A DNA stretch of 64,000 bases from Marisediminitalea lipolytica (GTDB lineage: Bacteria > Pseudomonadota > Gammaproteobacteria > Enterobacterales > Alteromonadaceae): assembly GCF_001758465.1 (NCBI RefSeq), contig NZ_MJIC01000010.1, forward strand, positions 620,001 through 684,000. The letters run 5' to 3'. Each line of letters begins with the position of its first letter. Position 1 is the first letter of the stretch. Below the pieces are notes generated by a model, which did not search any database, was not told the origin of the DNA, and worked only from the letters and a program-made list of their open reading frames with translations. The position numbers and the translations under genes are program-made. Below, piece after piece: positions 1-7,072 of this stretch.

Positions 1-153
1 GCGCTCTTCAGCGGTGGCATGGCGCGACAGCTCGTCTTTGAGTTCCTCGAAATAGTCCCGGCGAGCGGCAGTATCGCCATGGGTTTGTACCAATATCTTC
101 AGTAATAAGCGCTGCTTTTCATGGTCCTGGCGTAGTGCTTCAAAAATCGTCAT
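1..153 (-). CDS. Hemerythrin-like (HHE) domain protein, C-terminus cut by window edge
   Basis: The first 51 codons of a minus-strand gene that runs off the left edge of the window. The N-terminus reads MTIFEALRQDHEKQRLLL, with an early H in a D-H-E/K helix, followed by a second conserved-looking H in SRHATAEER; this is the pattern of HHE cation-binding (hemerythrin-like) proteins, which carry a non-haem di-iron site in a four-helix bundle. The start ATG (151-153) is preceded by GGAG at good spacing. Members act in oxygen or nitric oxide sensing or iron-centre repair, but the role here cannot be told from a fragment. A CRP/FNR-like palindrome lies about 30 bases upstream. Confidence 0.75.
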   Translation of the reverse strand, partial: MTIFEALRQDHEKQRLLLKILVQTHGDTAARRDYFEELKDELSRHATAEER

Positions 154-182
154 GGTTTGCTCCTGTCAAAGTTGTTCATGGT

Positions 183-198
183 CGTGATAGCGATCACG
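183..198 (-). promoter_or_regulatory. CRP/FNR-family-like palindrome upstream of hemerythrin gene
   Basis: CGTGAT and ATCACG arms are perfectly inverted around a 4-base centre (AGCG). Read as a CRP site this is TGA-N6-TCA with 8 of 10 consensus positions; read as an FNR-type site it is GTGAT-N4-ATCAC. It lies about 30 bases upstream of the hemerythrin-like start codon. Binding is an inference from the pattern only. Confidence 0.4.
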
Positions 199-281
199 CT
201 TAAACTACAAGTTGCAATCTTTGTTCCCTAAATAACCTACTGATAAATATGGTGTTTATTGATGGTGGAGGGGTTTTGAAG

Positions 282-311
282 AAAAAGTAGCGTAAATATT
301 ACGCTACTTTT
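282..311 (-). terminator. Rho-independent terminator of the phosphatase/lipid-kinase gene
   Basis: A perfect 13-bp stem (283-295 with 299-311) and a 3-base loop lie just downstream of the minus-strand stop codon at 326. On the minus strand the stem runs into a T-tract. It separates this gene from the hemerythrin-like gene, which reads in the same direction. Confidence 0.8.
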
Positions 312-325
312 GTAATTGAGAAACA

Positions 326-1969
326 CTAAGCGGTGAGGGGAATATTTTCTTTAAAGCGGGTAGTGTCGGCCAGCATATTCAGACTTTTCGGCTGGCAGCT
401 AATGCTCAGCGACTTACCGCGATAGGTTTCGCCGTCGATCACATAAGTTTGTTCGCCAGGAAATTCAACGCTGATCTGTTGCACTTTACGATGATGAATA
501 TTACCGGACATCTTTTTTGACTCTGCGTTGCTGAAGACTAATTCTGCTACTGTCAGTAATGGCTTATGCTCTTCTGATGGCGACAGCCAGGTGATGTCCA
601 GTTTACCGTCTGTCATATCGGGGATGTCGCCACCCTGAGCAAGAGCCGTGCTTAGCGGGGCAGCATTGGCAATGACGAAAGACGGAGTATCAAGCTCAAA
701 TTCTTCGTCATCCATAGCTACTTTCAGCGCAAGGGTCTCATTGTTGGTCATCGCTTTCCATAAACCTTCCAGGTAAGCCATTTGCCCACCGTTGTTTTTT
801 TCATCCCGATCGGCATGTTCAATCATTTGTGACTCAAAGCCAATGGCAGAAACCAGCAGCATTAAGCGGCCGTTACACTCGGCAGTATCCACCGGCGTAT
901 AATGCTGCTCGCAAATGACTTCACACGCTCGGGTAATCGGCGCGAGCTTGCTGCGAAACCCATACACAATCTGACTTAACGCGTTGGCTGTTCCCAGTGG
1001 CACAATGCCCAGTACCTTTTCATGTTCACGGGCAATGGTGGCCACCTCTGTCACCGTGCCATCTCCACCACAGGCTATCAACACCTCGTTACCTGCTGAA
1101 ACCGCTTGCCGGGCCTGCCAGGTTGCATCCTGCTCCGGTGTGGTTTCGTAAATAGTGACCCTGAACTGACTATTCAGGTATGACAGGATTTCTTCTTTAT
1201 ACTGTACCCACTTGCCTCCGCCAGCCACTGGGTTCGCAATCAGTGCCAGCTGAGTATGCAGTTTCAGTCGGCCACGCTGTTTTACCTTAGTCAGGCTTTT
1301 CAGCTGGCTTTTGTTGAGTCTTGCAGTGGCTCTGACAGACTGAATTTTATTCATCACGTCAACAATTGACAGCGTATTATTTCTTGCCAGCAAGTAAGCC
1401 GCCATCACCAGTACTGAGCGACCTCGACCCAGCGCGCAGTGCACCAGCACTTTTCGATCTTCACGTAAGTGTTGGTCTATCCAGTTGAGAGCCAGGTGTA
1501 GCTGTTCTGTGGTAGGGCTGGTGTGGTCAAGCACCGGAATATTCAGGTAATCCACATCGTAGCGGTAACTGGTCCAGTCCAGACTATCGAATTCAGCGGT
1601 GACATCGAGAATGCAATCAATTCCCTGGTGCTTTAACTGCTCGACATCCTTACTTACCAACCGCGTTCCGAGATAGAGCTGGTCTTCAATTTTTTGAATG
1701 TTAGGGACTTTGTCGGTTTTGCGAGCATAATAATTGTAAAGTTGTGCACCTAATAAAAAAGGAATAAACAACCAGCGTGCAAACCACGGTATCCGACCAT
1801 CTGTCTTTTTACGAAACAGTTCCGGGTAATGGGATAAGTAGGCAATACACACCACGAAGAGCGATGCTGCGCCCCAAAGTAAAATAATGTTGAGCCACCA
1901 GTAAGGCAATGTTGCTGCGAGTACGCACAATAGCAGTCCGGCCATTAAGTAATATTTAACCATTTTCAT
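326..1969 (-). CDS. Dual-specificity phosphatase / diacylglycerol-kinase-like fusion, membrane anchored
   Basis: A 547-residue protein with three parts. Residues 1 to about 85 hold two or three hydrophobic segments, so the enzyme is probably anchored in the inner membrane. Residues about 90-220 form a dual-specificity phosphatase domain with the CX5R loop HCALGRGRS (Cys178, Arg184) and an upstream LDHTSPT loop holding the likely general acid Asp. The rest is a YegS/diacylglycerol-kinase-type lipid kinase domain with NPVAGGGK, the nucleotide loop ACGGDGTVTEVA, and PLGTANAL. The reading frame stays open to a TTG at 1999, but the ATG at 1967-1969 (MKMVKYYL) is preferred because AGGAG precedes it and the hydrophobic N-terminus begins there. 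The substrate is unknown; lipid phosphorylation plus dephosphorylation of a phospholipid or phosphoprotein is inferred. It is divergent from the DUF2878-SDR pair. Confidence 0.85.
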   Translation of the reverse strand: MKMVKYYLMAGLLLCVLAATLPYWWLNIILLWGAASLFVVCIAYLSHYPELFRKKTDGRIPWFARWLFIPFLLGAQLYNYYARKTDKVPNIQKIEDQLYLGTRLVSKDVEQLKHQGIDCILDVTAEFDSLDWTSYRYDVDYLNIPVLDHTSPTTEQLHLALNWIDQHLREDRKVLVHCALGRGRSVLVMAAYLLARNNTLSIVDVMNKIQSVRATARLNKSQLKSLTKVKQRGRLKLHTQLALIANPVAGGGKWVQYKEEILSYLNSQFRVTIYETTPEQDATWQARQAVSAGNEVLIACGGDGTVTEVATIAREHEKVLGIVPLGTANALSQIVYGFRSKLAPITRACEVICEQHYTPVDTAECNGRLMLLVSAIGFESQMIEHADRDEKNNGGQMAYLEGLWKAMTNNETLALKVAMDDEEFELDTPSFVIANAAPLSTALAQGGDIPDMTDGKLDITWLSPSEEHKPLLTVAELVFSNAESKKMSGNIHHRKVQQISVEFPGEQTYVIDGETYRGKSLSISCQPKSLNMLADTTRFKENIPLTA

Positions 1970-2066
1970 TATTGATCTGTGCTCCTGTGTGAACCCCAAG
2001 ATAACTTTGTCGTATTAACTGTTTAATACACTGTTAAATACAAAATTTATGCCTGACGGGAGCCCA

Positions 2067-2627
2067 ATGACAAATAAAATGGTGATTAATCTGCTTAACC
2101 TGCTTGGTTTTCAGGTGTGTTGGTGGCTATTAATTTTGTATCAGGATCAGTACTGGTGGGTGGTCGCCGCAATGTTGTGTTGTCATCTGTTGCTGGTCCG
2201 TGGCTGGGCTTCTGAGCTGCTGATAATGTTGTGTGTGGCCGTTACCGGTTTGCTTACCGACAGTTTGCTGACCCTGAGTGGTGTGTATATTTTTTCCGAC
2301 GCCGGGCAATTATTACCGGTACCTTTTTGGCTTGGGTTGCTATGGGCTGCGTTTGCCGCAACCCTTCGTCATAGCCTGGGGTACCTGCGTAAGCACTATG
2401 GGTTAGCTGCTGGTCTTGGTGCCATTGGCGGCACCAGCAGTTACGTGGCTGGTATGCAGCTGGGTGCAGTGTCTTTTGGCCCGGAACTGTCTGTGGTGGT
2501 TGGTTTGCTGGTTGTAGTCTGGGCGCTCCTGACACCTTTGATCTATTTACTTACCGAATACGTTGAAGCCACATCAATTCACATAATTCAGGGCAAACCT
2601 GAACGAGACAGCAAGGAAATACAATGA
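2067..2627 (+). CDS. DUF2878 family inner-membrane protein
   Basis: A 186-residue, highly hydrophobic protein with about six membrane helices. The pattern FQVCWW near the N-terminus, TDSLLTLSGVY, LRHSLGYL and GAIGGTSSYVAG matches my knowledge of the DUF2878 family, which has no established function. ATG at 2067 is preferred over an upstream in-frame ATG at 2049 because GGGAG sits four bases before it. Its TGA overlaps the ATG of the next gene (ATGA at 2624-2627), so the two are translationally coupled. Members often lie beside short-chain dehydrogenases or cyclopropane-fatty-acid genes, which suggests a lipid or envelope context, but nothing in the sequence proves it. Confidence 0.8.
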   Translation: MTNKMVINLLNLLGFQVCWWLLILYQDQYWWVVAAMLCCHLLLVRGWASELLIMLCVAVTGLLTDSLLTLSGVYIFSDAGQLLPVPFWLGLLWAAFAATLRHSLGYLRKHYGLAAGLGAIGGTSSYVAGMQLGAVSFGPELSVVVGLLVVVWALLTPLIYLLTEYVEATSIHIIQGKPERDSKEIQ

Positions 2628-3310
2628 CTCCTGTATCTTTGGTAACCGGAGGCAACCGCGGTATTGGTTTCGCTATTGCCGAAGGTTTGCTTAAACTGGG
2701 CCACAAAGTTCTGGTGGCGGGAAGAAATGAAGACGAAGCTGAGCGGGCATGCCAGTTACTCAACGGTGATGCACATCCTGTGGTAATGGATCTGGCCAGT
2801 CAGGATGCCATTGAAGACGCTATTACTCGCGCTACAGCGATATACTCTGATATTGATATACTAATTAATAACGCTGGTGTAATGGATAAGGGGGCGGTAA
2901 CGGAGCTTGCGGCAGAGGACTGGCAACGTTCTTTTGACGTGCACGTAAAAGGGCCTGCGACGCTGACAAGGTTGTTGTTACCAGCCATGCTTAAAAACAA
3001 CTATGGGCGCATCATTAATGTTTCCAGCGGTTATGGCAGTTACAATGAAAAAATGGCCGGCCCACCAGCTTACGCTGTCACCAAAGCCGCGCTCAATGCC
3101 TTAACCGTCAAAACCGCAGCAGAAGTTCCCGTTGGTGCTAATGTAAAAGTTAACGCTATGTGCCCGGGTTGGGTACATTCCCGAATGGGAGGCCCAGGTG
3201 CACCGCTGACTCCGGAAGAGGGCGCAGATACCGCATTGTGGCTGGCAAGTCTGGACAGCGATAGTCCAAATGGCATGTTTTTCCGTCAACGTAAACCGAT
3301 TCGTTGGTAA
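2624..3310 (+). CDS. Short-chain dehydrogenase/reductase (SDR)
   Basis: A 228-residue classical SDR. The N-terminal cofactor-binding motif TGGNRGIG, the NNAGV motif, the catalytic Ser in NVSSGYGS and the YAVTK active-site Tyr/Lys are all present. The Arg that follows the first strand of the fold (VAGRNEDEA) suggests NADP(H) preference. The substrate cannot be named. It overlaps the DUF2878 gene by four bases and is probably co-transcribed with it. Confidence 0.88.
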   Translation: MTPVSLVTGGNRGIGFAIAEGLLKLGHKVLVAGRNEDEAERACQLLNGDAHPVVMDLASQDAIEDAITRATAIYSDIDILINNAGVMDKGAVTELAAEDWQRSFDVHVKGPATLTRLLLPAMLKNNYGRIINVSSGYGSYNEKMAGPPAYAVTKAALNALTVKTAAEVPVGANVKVNAMCPGWVHSRMGGPGAPLTPEEGADTALWLASLDSDSPNGMFFRQRKPIRW

Positions 3311-3322
3311 CTCAATATAATC

Positions 3323-3353
3323 CGCCAGTGTGAATTTTTTTCACACTTGCGGG
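3323..3353 (+). other. Long hairpin downstream of the SDR gene
   Basis: CCGC, a C/T mismatch, then AGTGTGAA pairs with TTCACACT and GCGG across a five-T loop, giving 12 paired bases. No T-run follows, so it is not a standard intrinsic terminator. It may protect a 3' end or assist rho-dependent termination. The remaining bases to 3558 show no recognisable gene. Confidence 0.5.
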
Positions 3354-3558
3354 AAGGAATGCTCAGTCTGGCTTGCCCTTGTTACTTCTCTAACTCTCTC
3401 TTTTTTTGTAAGTCATTAAAAATAAATAGAAATTCCCTTTGGTCAAGATTGGCCCCTGCCTTGCTTGTTGTAAGTTATAAGTTAGCAAATGCCATAAGGG
3501 CGCTTTTATCATGTTGTCTTGCTTACAGGGCGAATTGATAGTGAAAGGAGAGTATGTA

Positions 3559-4107
3559 GTGAGCGAGTCTTTGCAATCATCAGCGGTAATTACTGAGCGT
3601 AAGCCAAACCTGACCTCATCACTTAATGTTGAACCCGATTTTCTGACCGTAGGCGTCGTCCTTTATGAATGGAACGCCAGTATACGTGAGCGTGTGCAGC
3701 GGTTGGGTGCTGTGCTGGGACGAACCGGCATAAAGATACAGTTGCTCAATCATACTGACTTAGTGAAACAAACAGACAAAACTCAAAATTTGGGCGGGGT
3801 AGTGTACCAACTTCCTCCTGATAACAGCAGCCCTCTGGCCAAACGTTTCGAAATGATATTTAACCATGCGGGACAAGGGCTTTTACGCGACTGTCGCATC
3901 GCTGCTGCTTTTACCATTCCCGACAAGGCACGTCATACGAATATTGAACTGGGCATTAAGGTGAGTATGGCGTGTCATGTGTCTCAGTGTCAGTGGCTCG
4001 GTCTCGCTCACACCGGGGCAGACTCCATTGATTTTCAATCGTGGTGCGAAGGTCTTGCGGCAACCCTTCGTCAGTTAGCTACCAATCAGTCCACTCTTGC
4101 GGCCTGA
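3559..4107 (+). CDS. Unrecognised protein of about 182 residues
   Basis: I do not recognise this family. The GTG at 3559 is preferred as start because AAAGGAG lies eight bases upstream; the frame itself is open from 3511. The product has no signal peptide, membrane helix or metal-binding cluster. It has alternating strands and helices: a hydrophobic strand (FLTVGVVLYEW), an amphipathic helix (IRERVQRLGAVLGRT), a second strand (GGVVYQLP), a histidine-containing helix (EMIFNHAGQGLL), another strand (IAAAFTIP) and a C-terminal helix. A cytoplasmic alpha/beta fold is inferred. It is a single gene ended by the terminator at 4170 and separated from putP by its own promoter region. Confidence 0.65.
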   Translation: MSESLQSSAVITERKPNLTSSLNVEPDFLTVGVVLYEWNASIRERVQRLGAVLGRTGIKIQLLNHTDLVKQTDKTQNLGGVVYQLPPDNSSPLAKRFEMIFNHAGQGLLRDCRIAAAFTIPDKARHTNIELGIKVSMACHVSQCQWLGLAHTGADSIDFQSWCEGLAATLRQLATNQSTLAA

Positions 4108-4169
4108 ATTTATTTGTTTTGCCAATATTTAGAGTCGTAATTAAATTGTCACATCTCAAATATAAAAAG

Positions 4170-4200
4170 CAGCCTCACCAGAACGGAGGCTGTTTTTTAT
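4170..4200 (+). terminator. Rho-independent terminator
   Basis: CAGCCTC (4170-4176) pairs with GAGGCTG (4186-4192) and is followed by six T. It ends the transcript of the unrecognised gene at 3559-4107. Bases 4200-4370 are very AT-rich and hold nothing else I can name. Confidence 0.85.
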
Positions 4201-4370
4201 TTTAATACCGTAAAATCAGACATCTTATAAAATAAAATCATTATTAACAATGCATTAGATGTTTTACTCTTTAAGAGTTTAATAATTCTTATAGCGCTGC
4301 TTTTAGTCCGTTTTTTGTTTGTAACTCGCTGAAAAGCGCAATTTTGTCTTCTTAAGCATAAAAACCAACC

Positions 4371-4398
4371 TTGAAATAAAAATTCATACACGTATAAT
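4371..4398 (+). promoter_or_regulatory. Sigma-70 promoter of putP-proB-proA
   Basis: TTGAAA (4371-4376), a 16-base spacer and a perfect TATAAT (4393-4398) lie about 55 bases before the putP start. It is the best promoter match in this intergenic stretch. Its -10 box overlaps the palindrome at 4395-4412. Confidence 0.7.
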
Positions 4399-4412
4399 TA
4401 GTGCACTAATTA
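4395..4412. promoter_or_regulatory. 18-bp perfect palindrome over the putP -10 box, candidate operator
   Basis: TAATTAGTGCACTAATTA reads the same on both strands and covers the -10 box and the predicted transcription start of the putP operon. That position fits a repressor operator. The regulator is not identifiable from this window. Confidence 0.6.
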
Positions 4413-4452
4413 ATATTGATGTGAACCGAAATCACTAAGGCAAATATTTTTT

Positions 4453-5949
4453 ATGGCGATAGAAAGTTATATCTCGTTGGCAATCTATTTCGCAGTCATG
4501 CTGGGAATAGGACTCTTTGCTTATAAGCAGTCAACCAGTGATATTTCCGGCTACATTCTGGGTGGACGTCAGGTCAGCCCTCATGTAACAGCACTCTCTG
4601 CGGGTGCATCAGACATGAGTGGCTGGATGCTAATGGGCTTACCCGGCGCTATGTTTCTGACCGGGTTTGACGCCATGTATATTGCCATTGGTTTAGTTGT
4701 CGGAGCGCTGGCTAACTATTATCTGGTCGCGCCTAAGCTGCGGGTTTACACCGAGGTAGCTGATGACTCATTAACGATCCCTGAGTTTTTTGCCAAACGT
4801 TTCGGACAGTCTGACGCCAGTGTGCGAATGGTGTCTGCCGCGATTATCGTGATGTTTTTTACACTTTACACCTCCGCTGGCCTGGTAGCAGGTGGCAAGT
4901 TGTTTGAAAGTGCATTTGATATGGGTTACCAAACCGGCCTTATCATTACACTGGCCGTTGTGGTGTCTTATACCTTACTGGGTGGCTTTCTGGCGGTGAG
5001 CATGACGGACTTTGTGCAGGGGTGCATTATGTTTGTTGCACTGGTGTTGGTGCCTGTTGTTGCGTTTACCGAATTCGACAGTCTGGCGCAGATGAACAGC
5101 GCCGCTTTTGAGTCAGTGCCTTCACTGGCCGAGTCATGGCAGGGGCTTACTGCTGTAGGTTTGGTATCCAGTCTGGCGTGGGGATTGGGCTATTTTGGTC
5201 AGCCCCATATTATTGTCAGATTTATGGCAATCCGCTCAGTCAAAGCGATTGCAACGGCTCGCAATATAGGTATGTCATGGATGCTGGTGACTATTATTGG
5301 CGCACTGGGTACCGGGTTTGTTGGTATTGCTTACGCTAATCAGTTTGGTTTGCAGGTTGACGACGCAGAAACGATTTTCATTATTTTCTCGGAAATCTTG
5401 TTTCACCCGTTAATCAGTGGCTTTTTGATGGCAGCCATACTCGCCGCCATCATGAGTACCATCTCGTCACAGTTGTTGGTATCGGCCAGTTCACTGACCG
5501 AAGATATCTACCGTGTGGTGAGCAATAAAGAGGCAACACAGGAAGAAACAGTAGCGATTGGTCGTTATGGCGTTGCCGGCGTGGCTTTGGTTGCGTTGCT
5601 GCTGGCATGGGATTCGTCAAACAGTATTTTGTCATTGGTGAGTAATGCCTGGGCAGGTTTTGGTGCCGCTTTTGGTCCATTGGTACTGTTTTGTTTATAC
5701 AAGAAAAATTTAACTCATAAAGCTGCTCTCGCAGGCATTTTAAGTGGTGCAATTACTGTCCTGTTCTGGATATATGCACCGGTTCTGGAGGGCGGAGCAA
5801 CGCTAAGTAGTGTTGTATATGAGATTGTCCCCGGCTTTATCATTAGCTCACTGACTATCTGGGGCGTAATTATCTTCAGTGACGAGCCGCACGCAAAGGT
5901 GCAGGCGAAATTTATCGAAACGAATAAAGTTTTAGCAGAATTATCGTAA
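4453..5949 (+). CDS. putP: Sodium/proline symporter PutP
   Basis: A 498-residue sodium:solute symporter with about 13 membrane helices and the family's N-terminal signature (ILGGRQVSPHVTALSAGASDMSG region), close to the usual PutP length. It imports proline with sodium across the inner membrane. E. coli putP lies beside putA (proline catabolism); here putP is followed, after a few bases, by proB and proA, so uptake and synthesis share one operon. This points to proline accumulation as an osmolyte rather than use as a carbon source, an inference from context. Expression is probably governed by the promoter at 4371-4398 and the palindrome over it. Confidence 0.93.
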   Translation: MAIESYISLAIYFAVMLGIGLFAYKQSTSDISGYILGGRQVSPHVTALSAGASDMSGWMLMGLPGAMFLTGFDAMYIAIGLVVGALANYYLVAPKLRVYTEVADDSLTIPEFFAKRFGQSDASVRMVSAAIIVMFFTLYTSAGLVAGGKLFESAFDMGYQTGLIITLAVVVSYTLLGGFLAVSMTDFVQGCIMFVALVLVPVVAFTEFDSLAQMNSAAFESVPSLAESWQGLTAVGLVSSLAWGLGYFGQPHIIVRFMAIRSVKAIATARNIGMSWMLVTIIGALGTGFVGIAYANQFGLQVDDAETIFIIFSEILFHPLISGFLMAAILAAIMSTISSQLLVSASSLTEDIYRVVSNKEATQEETVAIGRYGVAGVALVALLLAWDSSNSILSLVSNAWAGFGAAFGPLVLFCLYKKNLTHKAALAGILSGAITVLFWIYAPVLEGGATLSSVVYEIVPGFIISSLTIWGVIIFSDEPHAKVQAKFIETNKVLAELS

Positions 5950-5962
5950 GGTGAAAGGATAT

Positions 5963-7072
5963 ATGAATCGTTCAAACTGGAAACGCATTGTAGTTAAGGT
6001 TGGTAGTGCGTTAATTGCACCTAGCCGACAGGGATGTAGTAGTCATTATTTATTAAGTATTGCGCAATTTATCGTTCGTTGTCGGGCGCAGGGCATTCAG
6101 GTGGTGCTGGTTTCTTCTGGCTCAGTCGCGGCGGGAGCGCATCTTTTCCCGGAGCTGACCAAGAAAGATATCGCTGTCAAGAAAGCCATGGCGGCCGCTG
6201 GTCAGACCGAGATGATGGCCACGTGGGATAAACTCTTCGACTTTGCCACGGCGCAAATGTTGTTAACCCATGCCGATTTACGTGATCGTGAGCGCTATGT
6301 GAGTATTCGCGATACGTTAAATAGTCTGCTTGAGCACGACATACTGCCTATTGTTAACGAGAACGATACTGTCACGACCGACAAACTTAAAGTTGGCGAT
6401 AACGATAATCTGTCAGCGATGGTTGCCACTGCAGCCGATGCCGATGCGCTGATTATCTGTTCAGATGTCGACGGGTTATACGATAAAAACCCGCATAAAC
6501 ATGATGACGCCAAACTGCTGTCATGGGTAGATACTATCGATGCATCAATCTACGCCATGGCGGGTGGTGCAGCCGAAGATGGGGTAGGCACAGGCGGTAT
6601 GCGAACGAAAGTCGAAGCTGCTGAAAAAGCGGTATCTCATGGTATCGACACCTTTATCATCAACGGTTTTACTGAGCTGTCGTTTAACATGATGCTGGCA
6701 GGCAAAAACCCGGGCACGCATTTCCAGGCTGATGAAAAGCCGATGCAGGAAAACATCCACTGGATGACACATACCTCGAATGCGCAGGGTGAGGTGGTTA
6801 TAAAAGAAGACTTTAGTGAACCTTTGGATCAAGGGGTAGAAGGGTTAACCAGTAGCGAAATTCTTGATGTGAAAGGCGAGTTTTCGGTGGGTGATACCAT
6901 ACTGGTCCGTCGGGAAGACGGTAAAAAGCTGGCCAAAGCGAGATCAAATTACAGTAGCTGTTTACTGAATTTTATTGCTAATGAGGGCAATGAAAAGTTT
7001 GCGACCGAATTTGAAGAAAAGACCGGTCCGATTATTTCAGAACAGCACATTGCAGTATTGGAGAACAAATGA
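5963..7072 (+). CDS. proB: Glutamate 5-kinase ProB
   Basis: Phosphorylates glutamate to gamma-glutamyl phosphate, the first step of proline synthesis. The product has about 369 residues: an amino-acid kinase domain (KVGSALIA, VSSGSVAAG, NENDTV, VGDNDNLSAMVA, GTGGMRTKVEAA) and a C-terminal PUA-like domain from about residue 275. The ATG at 5963 follows AAGGA closely; an in-frame GTG at 5951 would place the ribosome site inside the gene. It begins 13 bases after putP and overlaps proA by four bases (ATGA). The loop after the first strand (SRQGCSSHYL) differs from E. coli ProB and may affect proline feedback, but this is only a guess. Confidence 0.92.
   Translation: MNRSNWKRIVVKVGSALIAPSRQGCSSHYLLSIAQFIVRCRAQGIQVVLVSSGSVAAGAHLFPELTKKDIAVKKAMAAAGQTEMMATWDKLFDFATAQMLLTHADLRDRERYVSIRDTLNSLLEHDILPIVNENDTVTTDKLKVGDNDNLSAMVATAADADALIICSDVDGLYDKNPHKHDDAKLLSWVDTIDASIYAMAGGAAEDGVGTGGMRTKVEAAEKAVSHGIDTFIINGFTELSFNMMLAGKNPGTHFQADEKPMQENIHWMTHTSNAQGEVVIKEDFSEPLDQGVEGLTSSEILDVKGEFSVGDTILVRREDGKKLAKARSNYSSCLLNFIANEGNEKFATEFEEKTGPIISEQHIAVLENK

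Noticed and set aside
3330..3346. Possible CRP site TGTGA ... TCACA
   Set aside because: The halves are seven bases apart; CRP needs six.
3347..3538. 63-codon plus-strand frame after the SDR gene
   Set aside because: Low-quality composition, starts inside a hairpin, and overlaps the better-supported 3559 gene's upstream region.
4197..4391. 64-codon minus-strand frame between the terminator and putP
   Set aside because: AT-rich, starts inside the putP promoter region and has no ribosome site.
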